Shown here: positions 10,285-22,148 of the stretch, piece after piece
Position numbering within the stretch: position 1 is the stretch's first letter
Layout: the number at the start of each line of letters is the position of its first letter
Assembly: GCA_033065855.1 (NCBI GenBank)
Contig: JAVXUO010002340.1
Coordinates: forward strand, 124,001 to 188,000
Source: Escallonia rubra
Taxonomy: Eukaryota; Streptophyta; Magnoliopsida; Escalloniales; Escalloniaceae
Reading direction: 5' to 3'
Length of the DNA: 64,000 bases
Notes under the pieces: model-generated
Database searches by the model: none
The model's input: the letters and a program-made list of their open reading frames with translations, nothing else
Told to the model about the DNA's origin: nothing
Program-made: the position numbers and the translations under genes

Positions 10285-11289
10285 TAATCAAAGGCGAGAT
10301 CCAACCAAAAAACTCATGGAAATTTCTTGTTTATTAAATCATATGACAGGAATTATACACTTAGACCATGGAGTTGGAAAAACATAGATAACAAGATTAT
10401 TAAATCAAGAGATAATATCACTTATATCCCTCACTTTAGGGGTAAATTACAGCCGAGGACACATGTTTGCGTTTATATCACTTATGTCTGTTGACCAGAC
10501 AGAATACGAACGGTGTTAAAATTTTGCATGAAATGACATGATTGCCCTTGAGACCAAATCCATCCCCTCTCTCTCTCTATTTCTCTCTCTGTCTCTCTCT
10601 TCCCTTTCTCCCTTCTTCCATCACCCTCAACCTCTCTCATTCCTCTCTTTCTTTTCCCATCCTCTCTCTTCTTCCCCTTGTCCCACTCTCCAACCCCCCA
10701 CCACCTCCACATAACACACACTCAAAACTCACACGACACACACCCAAACCCACAAAATTTGGCATTAAACCCCAATTAGGCTTCACAACCAGAATCTCAT
10801 TTGAACCATTGCCCGTGGGTACACGCTATGGAACGCCACCCAGCTCACAGATTCAATGCACACCAGCCTCGAGCCCCATCATCAGCTCCACGAACTCGGC
10901 CGAGTCCACCCCGTGACTCAGGTTCTTCTTAAAGTCCATCCCCTACATGTTAACCCTACAGTTATTTACCTTAGGATTATATTTGATTTTGATGATAACT
11001 AACATTGATGATTATGATGTCTAACATGCATTGAGTTGATGAAGCAATAGGAACAATCTCATACTCATGCAAACGGATTATTAGACGAGCAACACGGTCA
11101 AAGACTCTCAACGGAACGCATCAAAGAGGGAAATCGTCGATTGAAGTTTTCTTGCTTTTATTTCCGTCTTTGTAAACTAGACATAGAGAGATGATCGTTA
11201 CGATGACTGTATACCTAGAACTTGCCTATAGGATTCCCTTGCATGCATAAAAGTTTTTCATGCTTTAAAAACAGGAAACTGCATTTTCA

Positions 11290-11486
11290 GGAATGCAGTC
11301 GACTGCAAGTTAGGCAGTGAGGTATTACAGTCGACTGCATTGGAATGCAGTCGACTGCAATACTTCCAGTAGCCTATTACAGTCGAGTGCAATGGATTAC
11401 AGTCGACTGCAAGTTGGAAATTTGAATTTCCAACGGCTACTTTTGGGTTACAGTCGACTGCAATGGTGCATTGCAGTCGACTGCAT
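11290..11486. repeat. Cluster of CAGTCGACTG palindromes in LTR U3
   Basis: Six perfect copies of CAGTCGACTG and one variant (cagtcgagtg) lie within about 200 bp, ending some 60 bp before the TATA box at 11548. Spacing is irregular. Confidence 0.85.
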
Positions 11487-11547
11487 TTACCGTTTGGCGC
11501 ATTTAATGCCCCACCTAACTCCAAACGGTCATATTTATTCCCACCTC

Positions 11548-11555
11548 TATAAATA
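11548..11555 (+). promoter_or_regulatory. TATA box of the copia-type LTR
   Basis: TATAAATA lies downstream of the palindrome cluster and upstream of the 99-bp duplicated region. Confidence 0.6.
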
Positions 11556-11641
11556 CTCATCTTGGGCATAGTTTTCATTCATCAATTGCATTCAAAGCTC
11601 TCTTATCTTTCATATTCTCAAAGATCAAAGCAATTGTTCAA

Positions 11642-11839
11642 ATCTCTCTTGTTTTCATTGATTTCTCATCCTTTTCAAGAGAGCATTTATTGTGAGCTAA
11701 CATTAGAGATAGATACACTTTCATAAGTCATCATACACTCATCTCTCTTGTTTTCATTGATTTCTCATCCTTTTCAAGAGAGCATTTATTGTGAGCTAAC
11801 ATTAGAGATAGATACACTTTCATAAGTCATCATACACTC
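11642..11839 (+). repeat. 99-bp direct tandem duplication
   Basis: Two copies (11642-11740, 11741-11839) read identically as far as I can compare them, and the first bases of a third follow. This points to a young duplication in the R/U5 part of the LTR. Confidence 0.85.
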
Positions 11840-13129
11840 ATCTCTCTTGTTCTAGTACTTCAACTTGTACTCATCTACTTATTGAGAGTGAAATCTTGTA
11901 CACATTTCTTCATTGAAAGGTTCTTGTATCAAAGCTTGGGGTTGTCAAGCTTTGGAGTTTTGGGTTTGTCAAAGCTTGTTCTTGATGTGGGCATAGCATC
12001 AAGGGATTGTAAGAGGTTCGATCTTGACCCGTAAGGAAGATCATACTAGTGGATTCTAGGGCCTTTCAAGGGACTTCCTTGAAGGGGTGGACGTAGGCTT
12101 GTGGGTATATCAAGCCGAACCATTTAATTCTCATTGTCAAGTATCTCTAAACCCTTCTCTCTTTACATTATCATTTTACATTTATGTTGAGATTGGTTGC
12201 TTGCTTATTTGAGATTTTGAGATTAAGGTTTGTTGTTTGATTATTTTTAAAGTAGTCTTAAAACCCTATTCACCCCCCCCCCTCTAGGGTTATTTTATTG
12301 GTTTCACTACCGTTTTAGCAGCTCGATCGAGTTCGGCGCGGAGGCGTCATGCGCAGCGTCAAAGTCGCTGAAGTTAAACTGGCAGATGCACGATTTGGCA
12401 AGTTACCAGTAGTGTCGGTCAGGGTCAGCCCTAGCTGGATCAGATTCAAGGAGGGTCTGTAATACCGGTGGTTATGGTGCATATGGCGGCGGCGGCGGCG
12501 GGTTTGTAATACAGCGATGAAGACTGAAGAGGTGGCCATGGTTAATCTACTGGTTTGGTTATGAACTTCTATGGGATTAATTAGATAAAATTTAAACAGA
12601 GGAACAAAGACAGAGAGAGTGGGATGCGATTTGGTGCAGAATCGCCAAATCTATAACTTCAGTCCAGGGAATCCATCTTTATAAGAAATGGGGAAAGAGA
12701 TTGGGGCTATTGTTCACTGCAATTTGAAGCATTGTACTGCCTCGTTGCAATTAGAAGGTGGTATGATGTTGGGATGGTGTGATGATGGTACGGTAGTTGT
12801 CTTATGGTGGTTGGAGTTGAATGGGGAAAAAGATAAAGAGGAGAGAAGGAATGGGAAGAGCACGAAGGAAATGGAAAACAAAATGTACAAAATACGTATT
12901 TAACATTAAAATATGATTATGTATCAGGGCTAATATGTCATTTTCAAAATACGATATTACCACATCAGAAAAAATCGTTAGTTAGGGTCACGGAACCCTA
13001 ACGGTAGACATGTCTGATACAAAATTTTCACATTTTGGATACGATTGCAAATTTTTTAAACTTATGTCTTTGACTGTAATTTACCCCTAAACTGAAGGTT
13101 ATAAGTGATATTATCCCTTAAATCAAATA

Positions 13130-14087
13130 ATGGATGTATCTCATGAAACTTTAAATATCTATAGAACTCTAAACAAGATAACATCTCAGGTATTAACTGA
13201 ATTACACAATTCAGATAAGGGGTTAGGAAGTGAAAATCACGTCCTTAACTTAGATAACTTATTATCAAACTTTGGAAGTTATGACACTAACAATAAATAT
13301 TATAGCAACGAAACTTCATATGTATTTGAAGAGGTTATAGTATATTGTGGTAGCGAAGGCGAAAGAAAACCCTCTTCGAGTGGCACAAAAGATACCAAAG
13401 ATCCCATAAAGGGAATAGGTGCAGAAGAAATAGAAAAAATAATAAACGACTACTTAGATAAAGTAGAAAAAGAAAAATCATTGAAAAAACCAATGACGGA
13501 TGAAATAAATTCAGCTATTCTAAAAGAATAGCAATATAAACAAGAAGAAAAAAGAGTCATATCAGAAGAAAATAAGGCGTTTGCTGATATGAATTTATGG
13601 AACGGAGAAACCTATCCAAATTATGTATGAGCATGGAATCAAGAATGAAATTTAGAAAGAAATTCAAAATTTAATTACGCCCATATAAGAACAAATTTAA
13701 AACAAGAATTTGTACAAAAAAATGGAAGAAATGAGCCCGTAAATCAATACGTCATATATCTTGATATCGATTGTAGTTCAAATACTGAAGAAACAATTAA
13801 TAATTGGGCACAAGCCGTAAGAATTGCCATAATAGGTGGTAATTTAATAGAAATGCATGCTATGAAACATTTTATTCGAGCAACCATGCGAGGAAACACA
13901 ACTAGGTTCTGGAATAGCATAGCAGACAACGAAATGATAATTGAAGCCCAGAGCAGGCTCAATATTTTTTAAGAACGGATAATGTTTTATGCAGATAACC
14001 TCAAAAGAGAGTTGTGCAGAATATCTCTAAATAATATAGGTAGTCAAGAAAAAAGTGCGTTCACAAATTTGACAAAACTACAAATAT
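13130..14087 (+). pseudogene. Pararetroviral N-terminal/coat-region frame, decayed
   Basis: An open stretch of 133 codons (13130-13531) is rich in Asn, Lys and Glu. The same frame continues with recognisable coding character but has stops at 13529, near 13628, 13646 and 13970, and the downstream coat frame is in a different phase. The upstream part of the frame lies left of the Mutator-like element (from about 10317), itself with a stop. Function of this part is not recognisable on its own; position suggests the start of the coat-protein region. I leave the fragments unjoined. Confidence 0.55.
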
Positions 14088-15374
14088 GTGATAAACTATT
14101 TTAAAATTTACACTTGTGAATTTAAAAAATATTTTTACAAGTTAGAACTCGGAGATAGTCTCCATTGGCAAAAACAATTTATTGCCAAACTCCGTACACC
14201 ACGGGACGAGTTAGTAGAAAAAGAATTTGTTAAACTCCTAAATAACGTAATGTTTTGCAATTCCTTAGGAGGAATGATAGCAGCGGCAGAAGAAGTTCTA
14301 AAGAAATATTGTACTGAAGGACAGTTAATAAAAGTTATGAAAAAAGCTCATATGAGTTACAACTGTTGTTCTAAAGTCGACAACATGGTAACCAGCTATG
14401 GATGCGAAAAGAAGCCAAACTTCACAAAGAAAAAGTTTGTGAAGAAAAGGTTTGGAAACGAAAAAAGATATGTAAAGAAATGGAAAAAATTTCAGAAAAG
14501 AAAATTTAATCCTTCAAGAGAAAAACCAAAATCATGGGGAAGATATATTAGAAAAAAATCTAATATTCCATATAAGAAACCTTCATGTCGAAAAGGAAAA
14601 TCACCAGAAGAGTGTGATCATTGCTGGTTATGTGGCGAAAAAAGACATTATGCAAATAAATGTCCAAGTAAGAAAAGAAAACAAAATATAAGATCTTTCT
14701 TATTTGCTGAAGAAAGATATGAGCCAGCATGGGGATACGAATCAAATTCTGAAGACGAAGCAGAAGAGCTTGTTTCAGAATACGACTACGAATCTGATGA
14801 TGAAACAACATCAAATGACGAAGAAGGTTTAAACAGAACTTTAAAAGGCATAGGCACTATCTTCATGATGTTAGAAACCTACGACCATGAAGAAGAGATG
14901 ATTCCCTTATCTAATAACATAATTAGTCAGAGTGAATCAATTGAGGAAGAAACTCCTGGTTCTACTATTAACCATTGGGAGATGCCTAAGATCAAGGTTG
15001 GAGAAATATACAAAAACTCCATATTTAGGTTCAGGAGTGTGATGAATATAGAGATCTCTGAAGGAGAAACCTCAGTAGGTCAAACTGAAAAAAGAATACT
15101 AGACATTCCTCTCTTCAAGACAGATAAGGCAAAACATTATCTTAGAGAAGGATATCACTATGTTCATATTGGTATGATACAAGTTAGTCTGTGTCCATTA
15201 TTCATAGATGGCAGAGATACACTAGTAATCTGTTGTTTAAAAGATAATCGGTGGAAAATTTTTGAAAAAGCCCTAATAAGGGGTATCCAAAGTAACTTGT
15301 ATAACGGACCAGTTTGGTTTAAAACTACACCAAACTATTTCATGTCCTTAAAAGATCCTTATCTTAATAAATGA
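14088..15374 (+). pseudogene. Pararetroviral coat protein (zinc knuckle) and movement-protein region
   Basis: 428 open codons. The first third is very Lys-rich and contains a Cys-His knuckle of the form C-X2-C-X2-C-X4-H-X4-C (14613-14663), typical of caulimovirid coat proteins that bind nucleic acid. An acidic Glu/Asp/Ser stretch follows (about 14740-14830). The last ~125 codons carry movement-protein-like features: 'YHYVHIGMIQV', a short strand-rich core and a 'GPVWF' element near the end. An in-frame TGA at 15372-15374 ends it. The upstream frame is shifted, so this is a remnant rather than a working gene. Confidence 0.7.
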
Positions 15375-15401
15375 TTAGGACTGAGGATTCAGACTCAAGG
15401 C

Positions 15402-16076
15402 ATGACCGAATTGCGTGAAATCTGCAAAAACATTGCAATACAGTACCGTCTAGTTTACAGAGTGGTAAATACCACTAATCCACTAAGTAAAACGCTAAAC
15501 AGTGAAGTAGAACTATTTGACGAAACAAGTAATAATTTTCGAGCAATAAAAGCACGAAAGATAAATCAAAAGCAACTATCATGGGCTAAAAAATTGGTGA
15601 TAGAAGAAGGATTAGCTAGTAAAAAACTAGAACAAATGCATATTAGGGAAAATTAAGATATTGTTATCCTCAAAGAACCAAGGAGACATATGTCTCTTCA
15701 ATACCTTCCACGTCTACAAATCCAAAAGGCAAAGGAAAGGAAAGGAAAAAATGGTAGAAAAAGCTATCAAAGAAAAGACAGTTCTGAAGAAGGCATGATA
15801 GGGTACAAAACAATTACCATTCCAATCAGACGAAGTATGTCACCACGTGTAGAAACCATACATGTAATGACCACAACATCAGTAAATGACATTGTCAAGA
15901 AGAAGCTTAAAGAAAAAGGCTTGTCAGGAGATGAGCTTGAAAAGGGCATTCAAGACATTATGAGTATTATCAAAGGTAAAAGAAGGTCCGAAAAAATGAA
16001 TAATAAACGGATGGCGGTAAGTCCAAACAATTCTTATATAGAATTAAGTTTTGACGGGTTATCACCCTTTACCTAA
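15402..16076 (+). pseudogene. Pararetroviral movement-protein C-terminal region and beyond, with internal stop
   Basis: The same frame as 14088-15374 continues past the TGA, is stopped again at 15654-15656, and stays open to 16076. The first part contains 'YRVVNTTNPL', which fits the tail of a caulimovirid movement protein. The later Lys-rich part (15690-16076) I do not recognise. No protease or reverse transcriptase motif follows. Confidence 0.5.
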
Positions 16077-16078
16077 TG

Positions 16079-16560
16079 AAAATCAAAGTAGCTGTAATTA
16101 TCCCAAATTAGCCAAAATGAACCCAATTACGCGCATATTGATTATAGTTAGCCTAATTAGTCGTAATTTGCACAAACATAACCCAATTAAGCCTAATTAG
16201 CGCTAATTAGGACTAATCAACACTACTCGGCACAATTAAACCCTAATGAGGACTAAATAACCGTAATTAGTCCTAATCAACCCTAATTAGCTATAATTAT
16301 CTGAAATTAGCCCTCATTAACATTAATTAGCCCTAACATAACTCAATTAAGCCTAATTAGCCCCAATTAGGACTAATCAGCACTACTCGGCACAATTAAA
16401 CCCTAATTAGGACTAAATAACCCTAATTAGTCCTAATCAACCCTAATTAGCTATAATTAATACTCGTAATTAACCCTAATAACATAGTTAGCCCTAATTA
16501 GCCCTTGTCCTTCCCATAATTACTCCATATTGCCCGGAGAAGGTTCAATTACTCGTTATT
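16079..16560. repeat. AATTAG-rich repeat region with ~160-bp duplication
   Basis: ccctaattag and its complement-like variants recur dozens of times. A block beginning gcctaattagc and running to ctataatta appears twice (about 16191-16300 and 16350-16460) with a few differences. It resembles degenerate telomere-like or satellite DNA and lies exactly between the viral remnant and the CACTA gene. Confidence 0.7.
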
Positions 16561-17246
16561 TACAAACCCTGCCTTCTTTATATTAGTTGTTGTTTTGAGA
16601 AGTCCATTGGCAACGAGATGGTTCAACTCGTTGCCAACGAATTCTATTTAATGTGGAATTGGTAACATATGTAATGATCTTTCTGCAGTTTTGATATTTC
16701 GGAAAGATTCTTGCATATGTTATCAATTTCTGAACGCATGCATGCATAGAAACCCTTAGTTCCCGTTCAAAGGTACTCATTACAAAGTAATGCTTTGTAA
16801 TGAGCCTTTGGATGTCCAGTTTGGACAATTTGGAAAAGCTAATTGTTTATAAAACAGTGTTTTGACTCATGCTTTGTGTTCTATGTCGTGGATATTTGGT
16901 ACACGTTCTCGTGTGTTTCTCCAGGTGCATACAGATCTGGTTTTCTAACATCCGTCAAACCTTCTTGAGCAAGGTTAGATGAATGTTAGAACACCTAATC
17001 GATGTCGTGTACTTGGAGAAATGCAGGGAGGTGCTGCCGAATTTTTCACAGACATGGGACTAAGCATGAGTTAAAAATTGTTTTATAAACATGTGCTTTT
17101 CTGAATAGGATAGGATCACTACCTGTTGAAGAGTGGAGGGAAAATATGTAGACATGTTGTAACATTCATGCATTCATATTTATATCGGCAATGCCTAATC
17201 ACTGGTCATAATTGAAGGTGGTATACAGTACGATAATTCAGTCGTC
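16561..17246 (+). other. Presumed 5' flank of CACTA transposase gene
   Basis: No gene seen. A short inverted pair (gttgccaacgaattc / cattggcaacgagatgg) and an attacaaagtaatgctttgtaatgag palindrome (about 16779-16803) stand out. The left terminus of the CACTA element is not recognisable here. Confidence 0.35.
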
Positions 17247-18943
17247 ATGTCAGTCGATCGAAGTTGGATGAAAAGGAAGAATGCTGAAGATTTTGAGTGT
17301 CGCGTTGACGAATTTCTTGACTTCGCTTATGCGCATCCTGTACATGTTGACCTTGATAAGATAAGGTGTCCGTGCGGTAGATGTGACTTGTTGCACTGGA
17401 GAAAAAGAATTGAAGTAAAATGGCATCTTCGTCGGTACGGTTTTATGGGTGGATACACAAGGTGGACGCAGCATGGGGAAACGATAGTATTGTCGTCCAA
17501 CCCGACTAGTCAAACTGAAGTTAGGGAGGAGGCACGATATGATTACCGAGATACGATTATGGATGCTGGGCATGCTAATGTTGACTGGGGTGACGACAGT
17601 CCACAACCGCCGAAGGAGGGGGCTCATCAGTTTTATGAGTTGTTGAGAGCTGCGGAAGAGCCGCTGTGGGATGGAGCTCCGAAACACACACGGCTGACTG
17701 CGGTTAGTAGGTTATTACAGTTGAAATCAGACCACGGGCTGAGTGAGAAAAGTTTTAACGAGTTTGTTACCTTAATCAAAGAAATACTGCCCGGAAGTGA
17801 AAAGCTACCGCCGTCGTACTATGACGCGAAGAAGATGATGAGGAAACTTGGGTTGAGCTATGACCGGATAGATGCGTGCAATAACGATTGTGTGTTATTT
17901 TGGAAAGAGAATAAGGATTTGTCACGGTGTCTAGTATGTGATCATTCGAGGTACAAACCGGACAAAGGGAAGAAGAAAAACATTGCATGGAAGATATTGC
18001 GATATTTCCCGATCACACCACGGCTTCAGAGAATGTACTACTCCTCCAATACGGCTGAACATATGAGGGTTCACCGTGAGACTCGCAGAAACGATGCCGA
18101 TGTGCTGACACACCCAGCTGATGGAGAGGCGTGGAAGGAGTTTGACCGCAGGCATCCAGTCTTTGCTTAGGAAGTTCGGAATGTTAGACTTGGTCTGGCA
18201 ACCGATGGGTTCAACCCTTTCGGTCAGTCTACCACGCCTTACTCCTGTTGGCCTGTTATTATTGTCCCTTACAACCTTCCACCAGGCATGTGCATGAAGA
18301 AGCCGTATATGTTCTTGTCGTTGCTTATTCCGGGGCCGAAGAGCCCCGGTAAGGACATAGATGTGTATTTAAGGCCGTTGATTGATGAGTTAAAACAGTT
18401 ATGGAATCATGGAGTCGAAACATATGATGCATCCCTTAAACAAAATTTTCAGATGAGGGCTGCTTTGATGTGGACTATACATGATTTCCCCGCATTGGGA
18501 ATGACGTGTGGCTGGAGCACACATGGGAAGCTAGCATGCCCTGCTTGTATGGGCGTGAACCCCGGTCATACGTTAAAGCACGGCGGAAAGGCCTCGTGGT
18601 TCGGATGTCACCGTAAGCTTTTGTCACCGGGCCATCAGTTTTGTAGGCAGAAGGATAAATTTGACGGGACAATCGAGCGTGAGGTTGTCACACTGGAGAA
18701 AATTTTGTATCTTCTGGGAGTTAGCCTACTGGAGGACGCTCGTTATCCGAAACAACATGGATGTGATGCATATTGAGAAGTACGTTTTTGATAATGTGTT
18801 CAACACAGTGATGAATGTCAAGGGCAAATCGAAAGATCACCTTAAAGCGAGAAAGGATCTACAACAGTTGGGTGTATGCCGTGAATTGCATCCTCGGACA
18901 GTCAGTGGGAGGACCATACTTCTGAAAGCACCTTACTGTCTAG

Positions 18944-20183
18944 TAGAGGTGTCAAACGGGCCGGGCGGCCCGCGGCCCAGCCCGATCCGGCCCGAAAAAA
19001 GCCCGGCCCGGCCCGGCCCGCAGGTGAACAGTGCAGGCCCGCAGGCATAGGGCCTTGGGCCTGGGCTTGGACCAGGCCTGGATTTCCAAAAAATGGCCCG
19101 GGCCAGGCCCGGCCCGGTTTTGGCCCGAAACAGGCCCGGCCCGTTTTCGGCCCGGATCTGGCCCGATTTTGGCCCAAAATCAGCCCTATTTCGGCCCTAT
19201 TTTGGCCTGCCCCACCTTTTTCAAAAAAAAAAAAAACTTGCCCTCCCCTTTTCCCTCCCATTTCCACTCCCAATTGCCGTGACGCAATGATTTAAACCAT
19301 GAACCAAGCATACCCGACATGACTTGACTTGATGGTCTAATTTGCCAATAAAAGCAGTTCAAAGATCCCAGCAAGTTTAGCCTTATATAGCGTGTATTCT
19401 CTATCAAACTTGGTTTCAGTTGTTCCTATTTCCTGTTAACCCTGCCGACTGGAACAAATTTTCCCTTGGTTTAGGTACAAATTAGTACTGAAAAAAAAAA
19501 ACTAATTAAAACTAGAAACGTGCCTTAGCCTCCGTTCACCATGCGCATCTTTATCCAGGTCTTCCAGTAAGCTGGTTGGAGGTTTGTCAAGCATCCAAAG
19601 TTCGACAAGAATCAAAACACAAGCCTTCGCTAATTTGTTTGCATATTGGTCTCTCGCAAATAGAAAATAAATTTCCTTTGTTGAATGCAATTTGTATCCA
19701 ACAAGGAAAGATTGGCTTCAACTGTATGATTATTGTTATATCCGTCTACACTTATGCCAATTAAGTAACAACAAATTATTTATGGACCTACATGTCACTA
19801 ACAATAAACAAAATTTTCTTCTACTGCCGTAATTGGAGCAAAATGTTTCTTCTAGGTGTAATTAACGAAATGGTTTAAATTAGAATATTTGTTGTTACTT
19901 TACTTGCTTATACACATTATTAAATTAGAATTTGTGTACATAATAACAAGAAAATATCGCAATTAAAGTTTTTATTTTGAATAACCGGAGAATTTTAAAA
20001 TAAAAAAAAAAAATTTTGGCCCGGGCCCGGCCTTAGATATTGGGCCTAGGGCCAGGGCCTGGACTGGGCCTAGGTTTCCCTTCGGCAGGCCCGGCCCGGT
20101 TGGCAGCCCCACTGGCCCGGCCCGACAGCAGGCCCGATGGGCTTGGGCTGGGCCGGCCCAAGCCCGGCCCTTTGACATCTCTA
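18944..20183. mobile_element. hAT-type non-autonomous element with GGCCCGG-rich ends
   Basis: Termini are TAGAGGTGTCAAA on the left and its counterpart TAGAGATGTCAAA (reverse complement) on the right. They are flanked by ctgtctag (18936-18943) and ttgtctag (20184-20191), a 7-of-8 match to an 8-bp duplication as in hAT elements. Both ends (about 150-200 bp) are packed with ggcccgg repeats, which give spurious open frames. The middle (19270-19990) is AT-rich with no gene. It interrupts the TNP2 gene. Confidence 0.8.
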
Positions 20184-21599
20184 TTGTCTAGACAAGAAAC
20201 AAGTGGAGAAGGTCTGTCAGTGGGTTAAGAATTTGAAGCTTCCGGATGGGTTTGCGTCCAACATATCTCGTTGTTGCAATGTATCGTAATGCAAGTTCCA
20301 AGGGATGAAGAGTCATGACTGCCACGTATTCATGGAGAGATTCATTCCTATTACCTTCCGGGGACTGTTGCCACGGGTTGTTTGCGAGACTTTGACTGAA
20401 TTATCTCATTTCTTTCGAGATATATGCTCTTCTACGATCCGGGTGAGTAACATGGAAGTGCTTGAGAAGAACATTGTGGTGACGATTTGCAAGCTGGAGA
20501 AAATCTTCCCACCTTCGTTCTTTGATTCAATGGAGCATCTGCATGTTCACTTGGCATATGAAGCTAAGATGGGTGGACCCGTGCAATATCGGTGGATGTA
20601 TCCCTTCGAGAGGTAATCCTTAAATTGTTACAGTTGTTCGTTTACACTTAATGCAACATCTGTTATCATTCATATTCCACCTAACTCGATTCGCTAAACT
20701 TCTAGGTTCATGTTCCATTTAAAGAAAAAAGTCCGTAATAAGGCTCGGGTTGAGGGCTCAATTGCGGAGGCTTACGTAATGGAAGAACTTGTAAATTTTT
20801 GTAGTCAATATTTTGGGCCTAATGTTGGTACAAGGTTAAATCAACTAGGCCGAAATGACCCCGGAGCAAGCACAAATTGGGAAGGGCAATTGTCAATATT
20901 CAAGCAGCCAGGTAGTCCGTTCGACCGAACGTATACTCGATAGCTAACGAATGAAGAGTACAGTGCTGCAACAATATATGCCCTTCTAAATTGCGATGAA
21001 GTTTCGACATTCGTTGAGTAAGTTAAATTCTTAATTCACTTACATTGCTGTACATAATTAAAAGTGTATGTTAAGTGAGTCAACTATATTGGTTTGCAGT
21101 GAGTTCGATGCGGAATCTTTAATCACTGATCCCGCTGGACTTGAATCTCATCGGAAATCACAATTTGTACAGTGGTTCAAAATCCGTGTAAGATTGTTTA
21201 ACAAAATTATATTATGTGTTATATACAGTTCTGTTGCCAATTAGTATACTGATTTATCCTTAATTTTTACCGTCATCTACAATAGGTTCAGTCAATGGAT
21301 AGACCAGTGGCCTCCTGCTTGAAATTACTAGCCGAAGGCCCTAACAAACAAACATCCTGTTACGGAGGCTATATCATCAATGGGTTTAGGTTTAACGTAA
21401 AAGATGATGACCGAACAAAACAAACCCAAAACAGTGGAGTCTTGGTCAACGGCGACTGTTATGCCGAGAATTGCATGGATTTTTACGGAGAGCTAGATGA
21501 GATTGTTGAGCTAACATATCTGGGTTCCCAAAACTGCCTGGTAATGTTCAAGTGTACGTGGTTCGATGTCACATGCAGTAGAGGAACACTACAAGGAAT

Positions 21600-21905
21600 A
21601 AGGTCTTTAGCGACGGATTTTCCCGTCGCTAAAGGCCTATATTCCGTCGCTAAAGGTTTTAGCGACGGAATGACCGTCGCTAAAAGTCCGTCGTATAAAA
21701 GGCCGTTGCTAAAAGTTTTGCGACGGAATTATAAAATCCGTCGTCTAATATAGAACTTTTGGCGACGGATTTATCACTTAATTAGCGACGGAATATCCGT
21801 CGCTAATTATGTTTTACGCACTTTAATTTATTTTCTTTTTACGAAATTAGCGACGGGATAAACTATTTAGCGACGGAATTAATCCGTCGCTAAAAGTTAA
21901 AGTCA
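21600..21905. repeat. CACTA subterminal repeats (left)
   Basis: Direct and inverted copies of agcgacggaat/attccgtcgctaa, about 15 in 300 bp. Such arrays are the known binding sites of CACTA-encoded TnpA-like proteins. Confidence 0.8.
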
Positions 21906-21949
21906 TTTTTTTAATTTATTTTTATTTTTTAATGCCCAAACCTGTAATA

Positions 21950-22140
21950 AAAAATTCAAACCAATTGAGTCCCATCCTCCGTCAACAATCTCAGTATATC
22001 AAATGCACGATTAACAATCTAAAATCATCGATTAAAACAAATCATCGATCAATAATACAATATTTTTCAAAATCATCGATCAATAATACAATATTGTTCA
22101 AAATCATCGATCAATAGTCAATGTTCGCAACATTGTTCAA
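21950..22140. repeat. Short tandem repeats (aaaatcatcgatcaataatacaatat)
   Basis: Three to four ~30-bp units of tcatcgatcaataata-type sequence just downstream of the B3 gene's stop. Confidence 0.6.
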
Positions 22141-22148
22141 AATATACA

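Larger units (their letters stand above)
10948..12306 (+). repeat. Solo LTR, Ty1/copia type (SIRE/Maximus-like)
   Basis: Begins TGTTAACCC and ends GGTTTCA. It is flanked by ctaca (10943-10947) and ctacc (12307-12311), a 4-of-5 duplication. The ...ccctattcacccccccc-type end and the 'gattttgatgataactaac' start resemble SIRE/Maximus LTRs as I know them. It contains a TATA box, a cluster of palindromes and a 99-bp duplication, but no internal coding region. Confidence 0.65.
10409..13117. mobile_element. Mutator-like non-autonomous element (9-bp target duplication)
   Basis: Both ends carry a ~44-bp inverted repeat beginning G(A/G)GATAATATCAC and containing TTTAGGGGTAAATTACAG. The element is flanked by a perfect 9-bp duplication, ttaaatcaa (10400-10408 and 13118-13126), the duplication length of Mutator-like elements. 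No MURA-type transposase is visible. The interior holds a CT-rich stretch (10560-10680), a Ty1-type solo LTR (10948-12306) and a GC-rich section (12310-12540) that may be captured gene sequence, which I could not identify. Confidence 0.85.
10265..16078 (+). mobile_element. Endogenous pararetrovirus remnant (Caulimoviridae), split by a Mutator-like element
   Basis: A Met-tRNA-like primer site (10272-10284) is followed within about 35 bp by a reading frame. That frame is cut by the 10409-13117 insertion and resumes at 13118. Beyond it lie a Lys-rich region with a zinc knuckle (coat-protein hallmark) and then a region resembling the caulimovirid movement protein. Coat before movement protein resembles the cavemovirus/solendovirus arrangement. 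Multiple stops and a frame change show it is dead, and the polymerase part is absent: similarity ends at about 16078. The exact left edge is uncertain. Confidence 0.7.

Noticed and set aside
11290..11486. CRISPR-like array of repeated palindromes
   Set aside because: Spacing is irregular, there are no uniform spacers, and this is a plant LTR.
16561..17246. Possible left CACTA terminus
   Set aside because: No CACTAC end or cgacgg repeat array is present; cactactcggcac at 16214 and 16381 belongs to the AATTAG repeat block.
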